Assembly: GCF_003151255.1 (NCBI RefSeq)
Contig: NZ_CP029481.1
Span: 2,170,001 to 2,234,000, forward strand
Direction: 5' to 3'
Source of the DNA: Microvirga sp. 17 mud 1-3
Lineage (GTDB): Bacteria > Pseudomonadota > Alphaproteobacteria > Rhizobiales > Beijerinckiaceae
DNA length: 64,000 nt
Below are positions 54,215 to 62,899 of the stretch, piece by piece; the first letter of the stretch is position 1; the number at the start of each line of letters is the position of its first letter. The notes below the pieces were generated by a model, which was not told the origin of the DNA, did no database searches, and was given only the letters and a program-made list of their open reading frames with translations. A program made the translations under genes and the position numbers.

Positions 54215-56221
54215 TCAGTTCTGCGCTCCGCCAGCCTCCGCGAAATTCTGTCGAAGGACATTCGCCGCAGGCGCGTCTCCCAAGGCAAGAATCTCCTGAT
54301 ACATCGCAACTACTAGGTCGCAGTAGGTCCCGTATTGGGCAGGCTGGATGCTTTGTGCCGTCAGGAGAGCGATCGTCTCGCTGTTGAAGCGTGACGCGAG
54401 GCGAACGCCTACCCTGCTCCAGTACTGGTCCAATGTGGCGGGGCTCGCCGAAACTCCTGTTTTGGGGGAACGGATAAGCCTCTCGGAAATTTCGAGTTCC
54501 TTCGAGACGAGCGCCGGCGGAAGATATTGGGTATAATTGGCGTTCGCCCCAACCCCAGACGCGTACTGGTAACACAGTGCTTTGTCTTTGGTTGAGAGGG
54601 CCTGGAGTTGCTCGATCAGAAGGCGTCCCAGGTCAAGGACGGTCCTATCATCGGCTGTGCCCCGCCGGGATTGAATGACAGGGAAGATCTTGGCCCGAGC
54701 CTTCTGGAAAAGGATCTGCTCCGTCTCACCGGCGAAGTAAGACTGGCTGAAATCGTCAACGATGTTGGAAAACACCCGAGGCTCGACATCTCTAATAGCC
54801 GCGAACAGTCCGACCTTGGTGAGCTTATCAGATATCGCCTCGCGAGTGAGGTTGGCTCCGAAGCCAGAAGCTGCGTAGCGTGAACTATCAACGACACCGC
54901 TGATGGCCCTGCCGGCTATCAGTTCATCTGGGTTCGGCGTCCACATGGACTCGTTTGGCGTAGAGAGAGCTCTTCTGACGAAATCAGGCGTAATGCCTGA
55001 TGCGATATAGAGGTCACGACCTTCCTGATCAGCATCACGAATTTCCTGGGCGGTCATCCCCGGGAAGCTTGATGCATGGTAGCCAAGTTTTGCATTTCGG
55101 AGGATCCATCTCTCACGTCCCGCCGCGAAGGCGATCGTGCAGGCGGACTGGCATCGATCCGACGTATAGGTGGTGAGCCCCAGCTTTTGGATCGTCCGGT
55201 AGAGTTTCTTGGCCTCTCCGATACGTCCACCGTCGCTGTTGAGGTGAACCACCCTCAGGTTCGGAAGAGCTTTGATCACCCGGTTGAAGTCATCGTCCAA
55301 GCCGAACTTGAAGCCCCCCGCCACCTCGACCTCTGTCCCATTTCGCATGACGCGTATGGAATAATCCGGGATTGTAGGATCGTCGTAGAAGACAATCTGA
55401 TAGGTTTCACGGAGCTGCGGGTAACCGCTCTGTGTAAAGTCGATAATGACTCTTAGAACCCCGAGGATAACGGCGATCTTTGCCAGCGTGGGCCAGAGGG
55501 TTTTGTGTTTCTGATCAATGTAGCGGTTCGCCGATCGCCAGATACCCATCATCTGCCACACAGCAACCAGTCCGACAGCTGCCCAGATCGCAATCAGCAT
55601 GATCAGGATCTTGGTGGGGTCGTATCCACCTGCCGGCGTCAATGTGGCACTGACCACTCCAGAAAAGATCAGGAGTGCCACGTTCGCGAAGAACCCAAAG
55701 ATCCAGTAGGAGATCCAGAGAGGGAACTCGCCGCGCCAATGACGGGCGATGAAACTGCGACGACCGGGCTTGGATGTTGGGGGTGAGGCTGCTGGAGGCG
55801 CAGGAATCACAGCGGTTTTGATGTCTTCGTCGACTTGCCGGGCGATCTCTGTTGGAACAGGTGCGGGATTCTCAAACTTGGGCTCGATCCGGCCCTGAGA
55901 ATCCCGCCCGCCGGGACTAGTCTGAGAAGCCCCCATATTTTCCGACGATGTACCAGACTTCTTATTGACCCGGTACAAACCCACCAAAAGGTAGACGATC
56001 TGGGGCAACACATAGCTTGCGAAGCTCTTCTGGAAATCAGGAGCGCCACCGTCGGCATGCCCGAACCCAGCCAGAACAGTGGCAAGGAACAGAGATAAAC
56101 CGTTGGCGGTGATCAGACGTGGGTATTCGGCTTTCCATGAGCGAAGAAGCCAAAGGAACAGTTGGGTCAGCAGCACCGTCCCCAATAGAGCGCCGACAAA
56201 CCATGCAAGCAGTCCAGCCAT
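54215..56221 (-). CDS. Multispan membrane protein with ClpP-like (COG3904-type) domain
   Basis: The 668-aa protein has two N-terminal membrane helices, a Pro-rich linker (residues about 90-150), three or four more helices (to about 270), and then a ClpP/crotonase-like domain. VVHLNSDGGRIGEAKKLYRTI, CQSACTIAFAAGRERWI (candidate nucleophile Ser) and AKLGYHASSFPG (candidate His) match the periplasmic ClpP-like family. A long helical C-terminal domain follows. It is probably a membrane-anchored peptidase or sensor. GGGGATCACGTA precedes the ATG. It is divergent from the gene at 56466. Confidence 0.7.
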   Translation of the reverse strand: MAGLLAWFVGALLGTVLLTQLFLWLLRSWKAEYPRLITANGLSLFLATVLAGFGHADGGAPDFQKSFASYVLPQIVYLLVGLYRVNKKSGTSSENMGASQTSPGGRDSQGRIEPKFENPAPVPTEIARQVDEDIKTAVIPAPPAASPPTSKPGRRSFIARHWRGEFPLWISYWIFGFFANVALLIFSGVVSATLTPAGGYDPTKILIMLIAIWAAVGLVAVWQMMGIWRSANRYIDQKHKTLWPTLAKIAVILGVLRVIIDFTQSGYPQLRETYQIVFYDDPTIPDYSIRVMRNGTEVEVAGGFKFGLDDDFNRVIKALPNLRVVHLNSDGGRIGEAKKLYRTIQKLGLTTYTSDRCQSACTIAFAAGRERWILRNAKLGYHASSFPGMTAQEIRDADQEGRDLYIASGITPDFVRRALSTPNESMWTPNPDELIAGRAISGVVDSSRYAASGFGANLTREAISDKLTKVGLFAAIRDVEPRVFSNIVDDFSQSYFAGETEQILFQKARAKIFPVIQSRRGTADDRTVLDLGRLLIEQLQALSTKDKALCYQYASGVGANANYTQYLPPALVSKELEISERLIRSPKTGVSASPATLDQYWSRVGVRLASRFNSETIALLTAQSIQPAQYGTYCDLVVAMYQEILALGDAPAANVLRQNFAEAGGAQN

Positions 56222-56465
56222 TACGTGATCCCCCGAGTCGAGATTTCAGACTGGCAGGATCACTGTCAAGCTAGCGATAGGAATACCTGCTTCGTAGCCA
56301 CCTGATTGTTCTAATGTTCCACTCGCGCGAGAAATTCGAGCCTTGGCACTCTGTGATTGGTGAGGCACCCACCTGCTCACGACTCCATCTGGGGCGCTAT
56401 CTCGTAGCTGCTCAATTGCACCAACCAATCCAACCTGAGAGAATTGTCCCACATTCCAGCAGGTG

Positions 56466-58039
56466 ATGACCGACTTCATGAGCCACGATGACGAGCACGA
56501 ACAGCCGGACGAGATCCCGTTTGAGCCGGCCGAGCCTCCGCCGGGAGAACTGTGGGTTTCCTTGACGCTGCCCGACGTTCGGGGCCTGTCGGATGAGCAA
56601 CTGGAAGCATGGTTTCCCGGCTACGATGGAAAGTGGAACACCCAGACGAAGGCGCTCGTGCAGCAGTTCGAGGCGACCGGGCTCGATCTGAACTGGAATT
56701 GGGCGGATGTGCCTCCGACGTGGCAGTGCGTCTGTTGCCGTCGCCTCAAGTCCGAGATCGTGCGCAAGGCTGAGAACGGGGTCCTGATCTGCCATCTCGA
56801 TTGGCACCATGACCACATCGTCGATCTGTTCGGACACCGGATGAACGAGCGGTTCGGCATTCCCTGGGTACAGGGCGTCCCCGAGGCCTGCCGCCTGGCG
56901 GATCAACCGATCAAGGTCCTGCTACGCCGGTTCCGGGATGCTCTGATCTGCGATGCCTGCAACCGCGCCGATGGCCGAGCCAAGGAGGCGCTGAAAGGCG
57001 AAATCCATCCCGATTTCAGCTTCACGCCAAGCCAGATTGCCCAATTCATCCGTCCCCAGCCGAACCAACACCATGACATCGACGTCGCGATCGCCAGATC
57101 CATCTGGCAGGCGGCGAAGGAGGATTTCGAAGACCGCATCGCGTTCATGGAGTTGATGATCGATCGGCTGGAGGCAGGCCGGCATGCACTCGAGCGCCAT
57201 GGCGCCGCCGAGTCGGGCGTTTCGCAGGGGTCGCCAATCGCATTCTCGACACTGTGCGGAACCTCGATCCTGACGCCAAAGCCTTCCAGCGCTGGCACTA
57301 CAGGGTTGCGTTCGACTTGGGTGATCGCTCGGTTTCTCGGGATGGCGTCGGGCGTTCGGGCCGCGTGCGCCCATCAAAACTTGTCCGGTCTCCCACCGAT
57401 GAGGAGTTCACAGCCTTCGATCAGGCCGCCCACCTTGGGTGGAAACGAACCCCTGCCGACTGGTCCTGTCCTTGTTGCGGTCGCAACAAGCGCGGCATCA
57501 TGCGGCTCTCCAACCAAGGCAAGTGGTTCGGGCAGATTCGCGATCACCAGGTGTTCTATCTCGAGCGGGATCCCGTCAGCATTCGCTTTCGCCTGCTCTT
57601 GTACCCGTGGCACCCGTCGGAACCGATCATTGGCAAAACTCAGACCATCAAGATCTGCTCCGACTGCGGCGACGTCTCGTCCGAACTGCAACGGAGACGA
57701 CCAGACCTGGGCGAATTTCATCTGTCCGTGCAAGACCTCAAGGCCTGCATTGGCGAGATCCTGCCCAACCAGAAGCTGGAGATCGACTTCAGCGAGGCCG
57801 CGACCTGGGCACAGGCCAACGCTCCCTGGATTGCCGCTCGTGAGGCCTTTCTCGAGCACGCGGCGTTGACGACCAAGTTGAATGCAAAGCGTGCCGCGAT
57901 CGAACAACGCCGTCCCTTGGGGCAGGAAGACTGGGACTGGATTGTCAGCTTGGCGGAAGAGCGGGACGTGCGCCTCGAAGGTCGCCCTGAAGCCTTGGAG
58001 TGGTTGATCCGCGAGGGGCAAAGGCTATCCCGAGGGTAA
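56466..58039 (+). pseudogene. CxxC/HNH-like protein, split by a frameshift
   Basis: The first frame (56466 to about 57220, 250 aa) encodes an HNH-like zinc module: WQCVCCRR, ICHLDWHHDHIVDLFGH and ICDACNRADGR. The second frame (about 57218-58039) carries a similar double CxxC module: WSCPCCGRNKRGIM, IRDHQ and IKICSDCGD. The frames join around 57216-57221, where the second reads RFAGVANRILDTVRNLDPDAK without its own credible start. Intact, it would be one protein of about 525 aa with two related zinc modules. It could be a real mutation or a sequencing error. Function is unknown; a nuclease is the inference from the HNH-like site. Confidence 0.6.
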
Positions 58040-58136
58040 AGGGACTAAATCTGTTCCGACCGTTTCAGTTTGGCCAGCGTGCGAACTGGCTAGCAGATGA
58101 CACCAGCTAAGCCCCCGCTCGGCGGACCTCCTGAGT

Positions 58137-59315
58137 TCATTCTTGGCAGTACTCGCGAACCCGGTTGATCCAGGCGTCGTACCACCACCAATCACCGTCT
58201 TTGAGAAAGACACCATAACCTTTCTTCGGATCCCGCGCCTCAAGCCGCTTCCACAACTGAGAATGGTGGTGAGAGTTGAACCACGTAAACCCTTCCCGGT
58301 GCATCTTCTCAATGATCTGGCCGGGCTTGTATTTCGGCCGTTCGGCTTCCTTCATGAGGATGCGGCTGACCTTCTCGCTCTCGTCCGTGCCCGCTCGGAC
58401 GAACTGAACCGCTTCGTCCGCGCCGCCCTTGCGGTTGGCGGCGACTTCGATGAACGCCACTCGATAGGCATAGCGGGGATCCCGCATCATCTCGGCTGCG
58501 AGGTCGGATTCGTAGTCGTTCTGCATCGCAAGGATATGGGCTGGCAAATCCGATGCCTTGAGGAGGGTATTGCGCTGGTCCCGGTCGATCGCAGAGAACT
58601 GCAGGGCGAAGGAGAGCTCTTGTTCGAGGCCGAACCGGTCCCCAGCGATCAGCTTCAGCGCCGAATTGAAGTTAAGGGCGCAGGCCTGCAACTTCGCCGA
58701 GATCGCCAGATCGATCTGCTGGGTCATCTGATGCTCGATCTCGTGGCGGATCGCGATCAGGAATTTCAGATTCGCCTTGGTGGGTGCGTCGAGCGGGCAG
58801 CTTGAGCAATCCAGGCACCCCTCGAGCTCCCAATGCTTGTCGGCGCCATGGCGTGTCTTCTGCACCACCCCGTCCTTCTTGTAACGGTAGTCGATGCCGA
58901 TCCGCTTGTAGTGATAGTGAAGCAAATAGGTCCATGCGATCACGGCCGTGACGATGAAGACCTCCGCTTTGAAGAACGTTCGCGGATTGTTGTAGCCCTG
59001 CACCGCGTGGAGCATGGCCTCACGGGCCTTGATCAAGAGTTCGTCCCCAAGCAGGTGGGCCCCCGTGGACCAGTCGATCTGAGGCCAATCCTTCAGGAAG
59101 CGAGCCAACTCTTCGGGCGCAGCGGCTGGAACCGTCTTGTGGCGACGGCCCTCGCGAATTTCCAGGATCCGGGCGTGATTGATTGTCCGGGTCGGTCGCG
59201 TGAAGTAAGCCTGGATTTCCTGGTCGGCGTATTGGCCATCGGCCGTCATTGCCTTGATCAGGCTGATTTCCCAGCGTTCGAGCCGATTGGCAGGGTTCCG
59301 TTTTGGCTTTGGCAT
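58137..59315 (-). CDS. DUF3644 domain-containing protein
   Basis: The 392-aa protein has an N-terminal HTH-like part (WEISLIKAMTADGQYADQEIQAYFTRPTRTINHARILEIREG). A helical domain follows: LLIKAREAMLHAVQGYNNPRTFFKAEVFIVTAVIAWTYLLHYHYK, then FLIAIRHEIEHQM, typical of DUF3644. A C-terminal winged-helix-like region (GFTWFNSHHHSQLWKRLEARDP) completes it. DUF3644 proteins turn up in accessory and defence-associated regions; the mechanism is unknown. It is convergent with the frameshifted gene at 56466. Confidence 0.75.
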   Translation of the reverse strand: MPKPKRNPANRLERWEISLIKAMTADGQYADQEIQAYFTRPTRTINHARILEIREGRRHKTVPAAAPEELARFLKDWPQIDWSTGAHLLGDELLIKAREAMLHAVQGYNNPRTFFKAEVFIVTAVIAWTYLLHYHYKRIGIDYRYKKDGVVQKTRHGADKHWELEGCLDCSSCPLDAPTKANLKFLIAIRHEIEHQMTQQIDLAISAKLQACALNFNSALKLIAGDRFGLEQELSFALQFSAIDRDQRNTLLKASDLPAHILAMQNDYESDLAAEMMRDPRYAYRVAFIEVAANRKGGADEAVQFVRAGTDESEKVSRILMKEAERPKYKPGQIIEKMHREGFTWFNSHHHSQLWKRLEARDPKKGYGVFLKDGDWWWYDAWINRVREYCQE

Positions 59316-59794
59316 GCTGATTCAGAAGGACATGGAATAGGGCCCCTATTCTCGTACTTCTGCCTTGCCTGTAACTTGCTCACGACTGGAAGGCGCCACC
59401 TCCTGTGAGAAGGATCTGGATTGATATCCGGACCCTAACGGTTGCATTCCCTGAGCGCGCATGAGCAAGGGCGACCTCAATCACTACCTCGCCTCGCACG
59501 CTCTCTGTTGGGGATCACTGACCTGCGGGCAGACGATCGTGCAGCTGCCGAAAACACGTCGGCAAAAAATCTAATCTCTACAGACACTTAGACCTAATCC
59601 GTCGAGCGATGAACAAGGCGGATCACTTTGAGACGAAGCCGCGACAAACCTAAATCGGTTTGAACGAAAACGGATCAGAAACCAATCGAAATGGCCCCCT
59701 TATTTTCCGCCGTTTCAGCCACCGCTTCAGATCTTTCTCAATCGAAATTCGCACCCCTCCCGCTCATGCAGCCCGCGATGAAACTGGCTGACGG
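59316..59794. other. Intergenic region, possible island edge
   Basis: There is no supported gene; a 37-codon frame at 59461 lacks a ribosome site. CAATCGAAAT occurs twice near 59685 and 59740. Base composition is lower in GC than in the flanking genes. It separates accessory genes on the left from core-like genes on the right. Confidence 0.35.
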
Positions 59795-60562
59795 TTACTC
59801 GCAGATTCGATAACGGTCGCTGGAGCCGTGCTTTTGAATGTCCACGTGCAGGTGATCCGCGTGCGACGGATCGGAGCCTGGACCGAGGATCGTCGTGAAC
59901 CAGCCACAGGCAGCCCTCCGCAAGGCTGCCACGACACTCGTGTGGCTGGCGTTGTCACCGGGCTTGATACCAAGCCTCGTCCCGTCTGCCAGATCGAAGC
60001 CGGCAATATCGATGGCGAGGCCCGTGGCATGGGCCGACAGCTTGCCGGATGCGGCACGGTTCCGGTTACGGCATTCGAACCCCGGCCCTGTCCGAACTGC
60101 CGCGAGGTCCGCGCCCAGGCCTCCAGTCACTGTCGGAGCCGCCAGGTCACCGAGCCAACGGCCGAAGCTTTCGGCAAACTCGCAGGCCAGGATGGGCTTT
60201 TCCTTGAGTGTGACGCTCCGTTCGGATCGAAGCGCCACGGGAACCGACAGCAGGCGGACCGGAGCCGCGATCCGGCACAATTCGTTCTCCGTTTGCGGCG
60301 TTTCCACCTCTTCCAGAACGAAACCTGCCCTCCGCAAACGCTCAGGACAGGCTTGTGTAGCTGCTGAGGGTTCGGAATGAGGCTCGGAAACTTGAGGCAG
60401 TTGAGGAGCCAGCGGCGCTGCCGGGGCTGGTATTGCTTCGGCTGGCCGTGGAGGCGGCAAGGGAATCTGGTCGGACGCAATCGCAGCGGCGGGCAAGTTT
60501 ATCGAAAGGAGGAGGGGAGAAGATACCTTCGCCCTCGCCTGCCCTGAACGGCATGATATCTC
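59795..60562 (-). CDS. Extensin-like family protein (start unresolved)
   Basis: The C-terminal domain is typical extensin-like_C: GFECRNRNRAASGKLSAHATGLAIDIAGFDL and HADHLHVDIQKHG, with the zinc-binding HATGLAID and HLHVD of the D-Ala-D-Ala carboxypeptidase-like fold. It would act on the cell wall in the periplasm. LLLSINLPAAAIASDQIPLPPPRP looks like the end of a signal peptide plus a Pro-rich linker. However, no in-frame ATG, GTG or TTG precedes it before the reading frame enters DNA antisense to the DUF4186 gene. A small indel in the signal region is possible. The right coordinate is approximate. Confidence 0.7.
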   Translation of the reverse strand, partial: EISCRSGQARAKVSSPLLLSINLPAAAIASDQIPLPPPRPAEAIPAPAAPLAPQLPQVSEPHSEPSAATQACPERLRRAGFVLEEVETPQTENELCRIAAPVRLLSVPVALRSERSVTLKEKPILACEFAESFGRWLGDLAAPTVTGGLGADLAAVRTGPGFECRNRNRAASGKLSAHATGLAIDIAGFDLADGTRLGIKPGDNASHTSVVAALRRAACGWFTTILGPGSDPSHADHLHVDIQKHGSSDRYRICE

Positions 60563-60631
60563 ATCTGCACGTTTATAGGTCGCGCATGCAGGATCTCGAC
60601 CCGTCTCGGCGAACGGAAAAGGAAGTTGCGT

Positions 60632-60994
60632 GTGAAGAACGTTGATCAACTCTTTGACAAGCTGAAGAAATCGCCTTTTCGGCGTCGATTTCACCTTGGC
60701 CCGAAGGAGCAAACCTATCTCGCTGAGAAAGGGCTCGATCGCATCCTCGACCATGCCCGTGACTTCATCGGCAAGCGTCTTGCGCCGGCCAAACCTGAGC
60801 GCGACGGGAAGCAGACGCCGTTTCGTGGTCATCCGGTCTTTATCGCTCAGCATGCGACCACCACCTGCTGCCGCTCCTGCCTGGAGAAGTGGCACGGAAT
60901 CCGGCGCGGGCATTCTCTTCCGGTTCAGGAGCAGGACTACATCGTCGCGGTCCTAGAGCGCTGGCTTCGCGGCGAAATGACGGAACGAAACTGA
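60632..60994 (+). CDS. DUF4186 domain-containing protein
   Basis: The 120-aa protein has LFDKLKKSPFRRRFHLGPKEQTYLAEKGLDRILDHARDFIGKRLAPA. The family signature GHPVFIAQHATTTCCRSCLEKWHGIRRG, with conserved His and two Cys, and EQDYIVAVLERWL follow. Function unknown; the Cys/His cluster suggests metal binding. GTG 60632 is chosen, six bases after GGAAG. A hairpin at 61013-61029 follows. Confidence 0.85.
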   Translation: MKNVDQLFDKLKKSPFRRRFHLGPKEQTYLAEKGLDRILDHARDFIGKRLAPAKPERDGKQTPFRGHPVFIAQHATTTCCRSCLEKWHGIRRGHSLPVQEQDYIVAVLERWLRGEMTERN

Positions 60995-61012
60995 CCTCAA
61001 CAGCATAGCTGC

Positions 61013-61029
61013 CCGTCGTTCGACGACGG
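61013..61029 (+). terminator. Hairpin after DUF4186 gene
   Basis: CCGTCGT and ACGACGG form a perfect 7-bp stem with loop TCG, 18 bp after the stop at 60994. There is no U-tract. Confidence 0.45.
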
Positions 61030-61066
61030 TTGATCCCCATGGCGAAACGAGACCATAAGCAACACC

Positions 61067-61966
61067 ATGATCCTTCGCGACTTCACCTTGATGCTTCTGG
61101 TCTGCCTGACTTGGGCGACGCATACCATCGTCAGCAAGATCGTGGTGTCGGGAATGGAGATCCCGCCCCTGTTCTATGCAGCGATACGGTATGGAATCGT
61201 CGCTCTCGTCACGGTGCCGTGGCTGTTGCCCGTCCCACGACCCCGCTGGCGCATGGCTCTCGTGGGTTTTCTCATGGGCGGAGGCGGCTTTGCCCTGTTC
61301 TTTCTCGGCATCAAGACAGCGACACCGTCGAGTGCCGCCGTCGTTAGCCAACTCGCCCTGCCGATAACCGCGCTGCTGTCAGTTGCGGTTCTAGGAGAGC
61401 GCATTCAATGGAAGCGGGGCATTGGTATCGCTCTGACCTTTGTCGGTGGACTGATCGTGATGTGGCATCCGGGCGAGCGCTTTCCGATCTCCGGTGGCTT
61501 GCTCCTGGTCCTCGGTTCCGCCTCCGTGGGATCGCTGGCGGCCGTGATGATGAAGCAGATCACAGGCGTGAAGCCCCTGCAGTTCCAGGCCTGGGTGGGC
61601 GTAGCCTCGGCCCTGCCTCTGGCAATCCTCTCGGCCAGCTTCGAAACGGGACAGATCACCCAGGCAGTCCATGCGGGCTGGCCGTTCGTGATGGCGGTGC
61701 TGTTCTCGGCTCTGGTGGTCTCACTCCTCGGCCACACGATCTATTACGACCTCATCCGGAAATACCCGGCAAATCTCGTTGCCCCGCTGCTCATCATGAA
61801 CCCGTTGATGACCGTGATCCTTGGCATTCTCGTCACTGGGGATCGTTTCGACCTGCGGATGGCAATCGGCACTGCCCTCGCCCTGTGTGGGATCCTCATC
61901 ATTACGCTCGGCGGCGGACAGATCAGGCTTCTGACCAAGCGGCTGGCCATGCGAGCGCGCCGGTGA
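61067..61966 (+). CDS. EamA/DMT-family transporter
   Basis: The 299-aa protein has ten predicted membrane helices in two EamA repeats (residues about 5-140 and 150-285), with LTWATHTIVSKIVVSG, SSAAVVSQLALPITALLSVAVLGERIQWKRGIGIALTFVGG and APLLIMNPLMTVILGILVTGDRFDLRMAIGTALALCGI. It exports or imports a small metabolite, substrate unknown. The ribosome site is weak. It stands before mazG on the same strand with a 78-bp gap. Confidence 0.88.
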   Translation: MILRDFTLMLLVCLTWATHTIVSKIVVSGMEIPPLFYAAIRYGIVALVTVPWLLPVPRPRWRMALVGFLMGGGGFALFFLGIKTATPSSAAVVSQLALPITALLSVAVLGERIQWKRGIGIALTFVGGLIVMWHPGERFPISGGLLLVLGSASVGSLAAVMMKQITGVKPLQFQAWVGVASALPLAILSASFETGQITQAVHAGWPFVMAVLFSALVVSLLGHTIYYDLIRKYPANLVAPLLIMNPLMTVILGILVTGDRFDLRMAIGTALALCGILIITLGGGQIRLLTKRLAMRARR

Positions 61967-62044
61967 CCAGCCACGAGCGCGGGCCTAGCCGGTGCCGAGA
62001 TCTGCCGCTATGGCTTGCCATCCTTTCAGAAGCAAAAGTGATCG

Positions 62045-62899
62045 ATGGATCAGCCCATGAAGCCTTCCCGGGACATTTCCGGTCTTCTCGCCATCATGGC
62101 GGCCCTGCGGACACCGGGGAGCGGGTGCCCCTGGGACCTGGAGCAGACCTTCGCGTCGATCACGCCCTATACGCTCGAGGAAGCCTATGAAGTCGTCGAC
62201 GCAATCGAGCGCGGGGATCTCGGCGACCTGAAGGAGGAATTGGGCGACCTGCTGCTTCAGGTGGTCTTCCATGCCCGCATGGCCGAGGAGCAGGGCGCGT
62301 TTGCGTTCCCGGATGTGGTCGAAGCTATCACGCACAAGCTGATACGGCGCCACCCTCATGTGTTCGGCAATGCCCGAGACCTGAGCCCGGACGAGGTCAA
62401 AGCTCTTTGGGACGACATCAAGCACGAAGAAAAGGCCGAGAGGAGGGCGGAACGTGAGCGCCTGGGCGTGCCTTCCGATGAAGGCGGCAAGGGATATCTC
62501 GGCGGCATTCCGGCTCCCCTGCCCGCCCTTACGCGGGCTCAGAAACTGACAGCCAAAGCCGCGAAGGTAGGGTTCGACTGGCCGGATGCCGCCCAGGTGA
62601 TCGACAAGATCCATGAGGAGTTGGATGAGGTGAAGGAGGCCGCAGAGACCGGCCAGCCTGATCGCATCGAAGACGAGATCGGCGACCTGATCTTCGCCGT
62701 CGCAAACCTCGCCCGGCATTACGGGGTCGATCCTGAAACGGCACTGCGGCACACCAATGCAAAGTTCGAGCGCCGCTTCAGCGCCATCGAGACGTCCCTT
62801 CAGGAGCAAGGAAGGTCCCTGGACGACGCGAGTCTGGACGAGATGGAAGCTCTGTGGGTGGCGGCCAAGAACCGGGAGCGCGCTCCCGGTGGGTCATAA
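62045..62899 (+). CDS. mazG: Nucleoside triphosphate pyrophosphohydrolase MazG
   Basis: The 284-aa protein has two MazG repeats. The first has GCPWDLEQTFASITPYTLEEAYEVVDAIERGDLGDLKEELGDLLLQVVFHA, with the EExxE..ExxD magnesium site. The second has KIHEELDEVKEAA and RIEDEIGDLIFAVANLARH. It hydrolyses NTPs to NMPs and pyrophosphate and lowers ppGpp or damaged nucleotides. ATG 62057 is an alternative start. Its stop overlaps the convergent hflX stop by a few bases. Confidence 0.93.
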   Translation: MDQPMKPSRDISGLLAIMAALRTPGSGCPWDLEQTFASITPYTLEEAYEVVDAIERGDLGDLKEELGDLLLQVVFHARMAEEQGAFAFPDVVEAITHKLIRRHPHVFGNARDLSPDEVKALWDDIKHEEKAERRAERERLGVPSDEGGKGYLGGIPAPLPALTRAQKLTAKAAKVGFDWPDAAQVIDKIHEELDEVKEAAETGQPDRIEDEIGDLIFAVANLARHYGVDPETALRHTNAKFERRFSAIETSLQEQGRSLDDASLDEMEALWVAAKNRERAPGGS

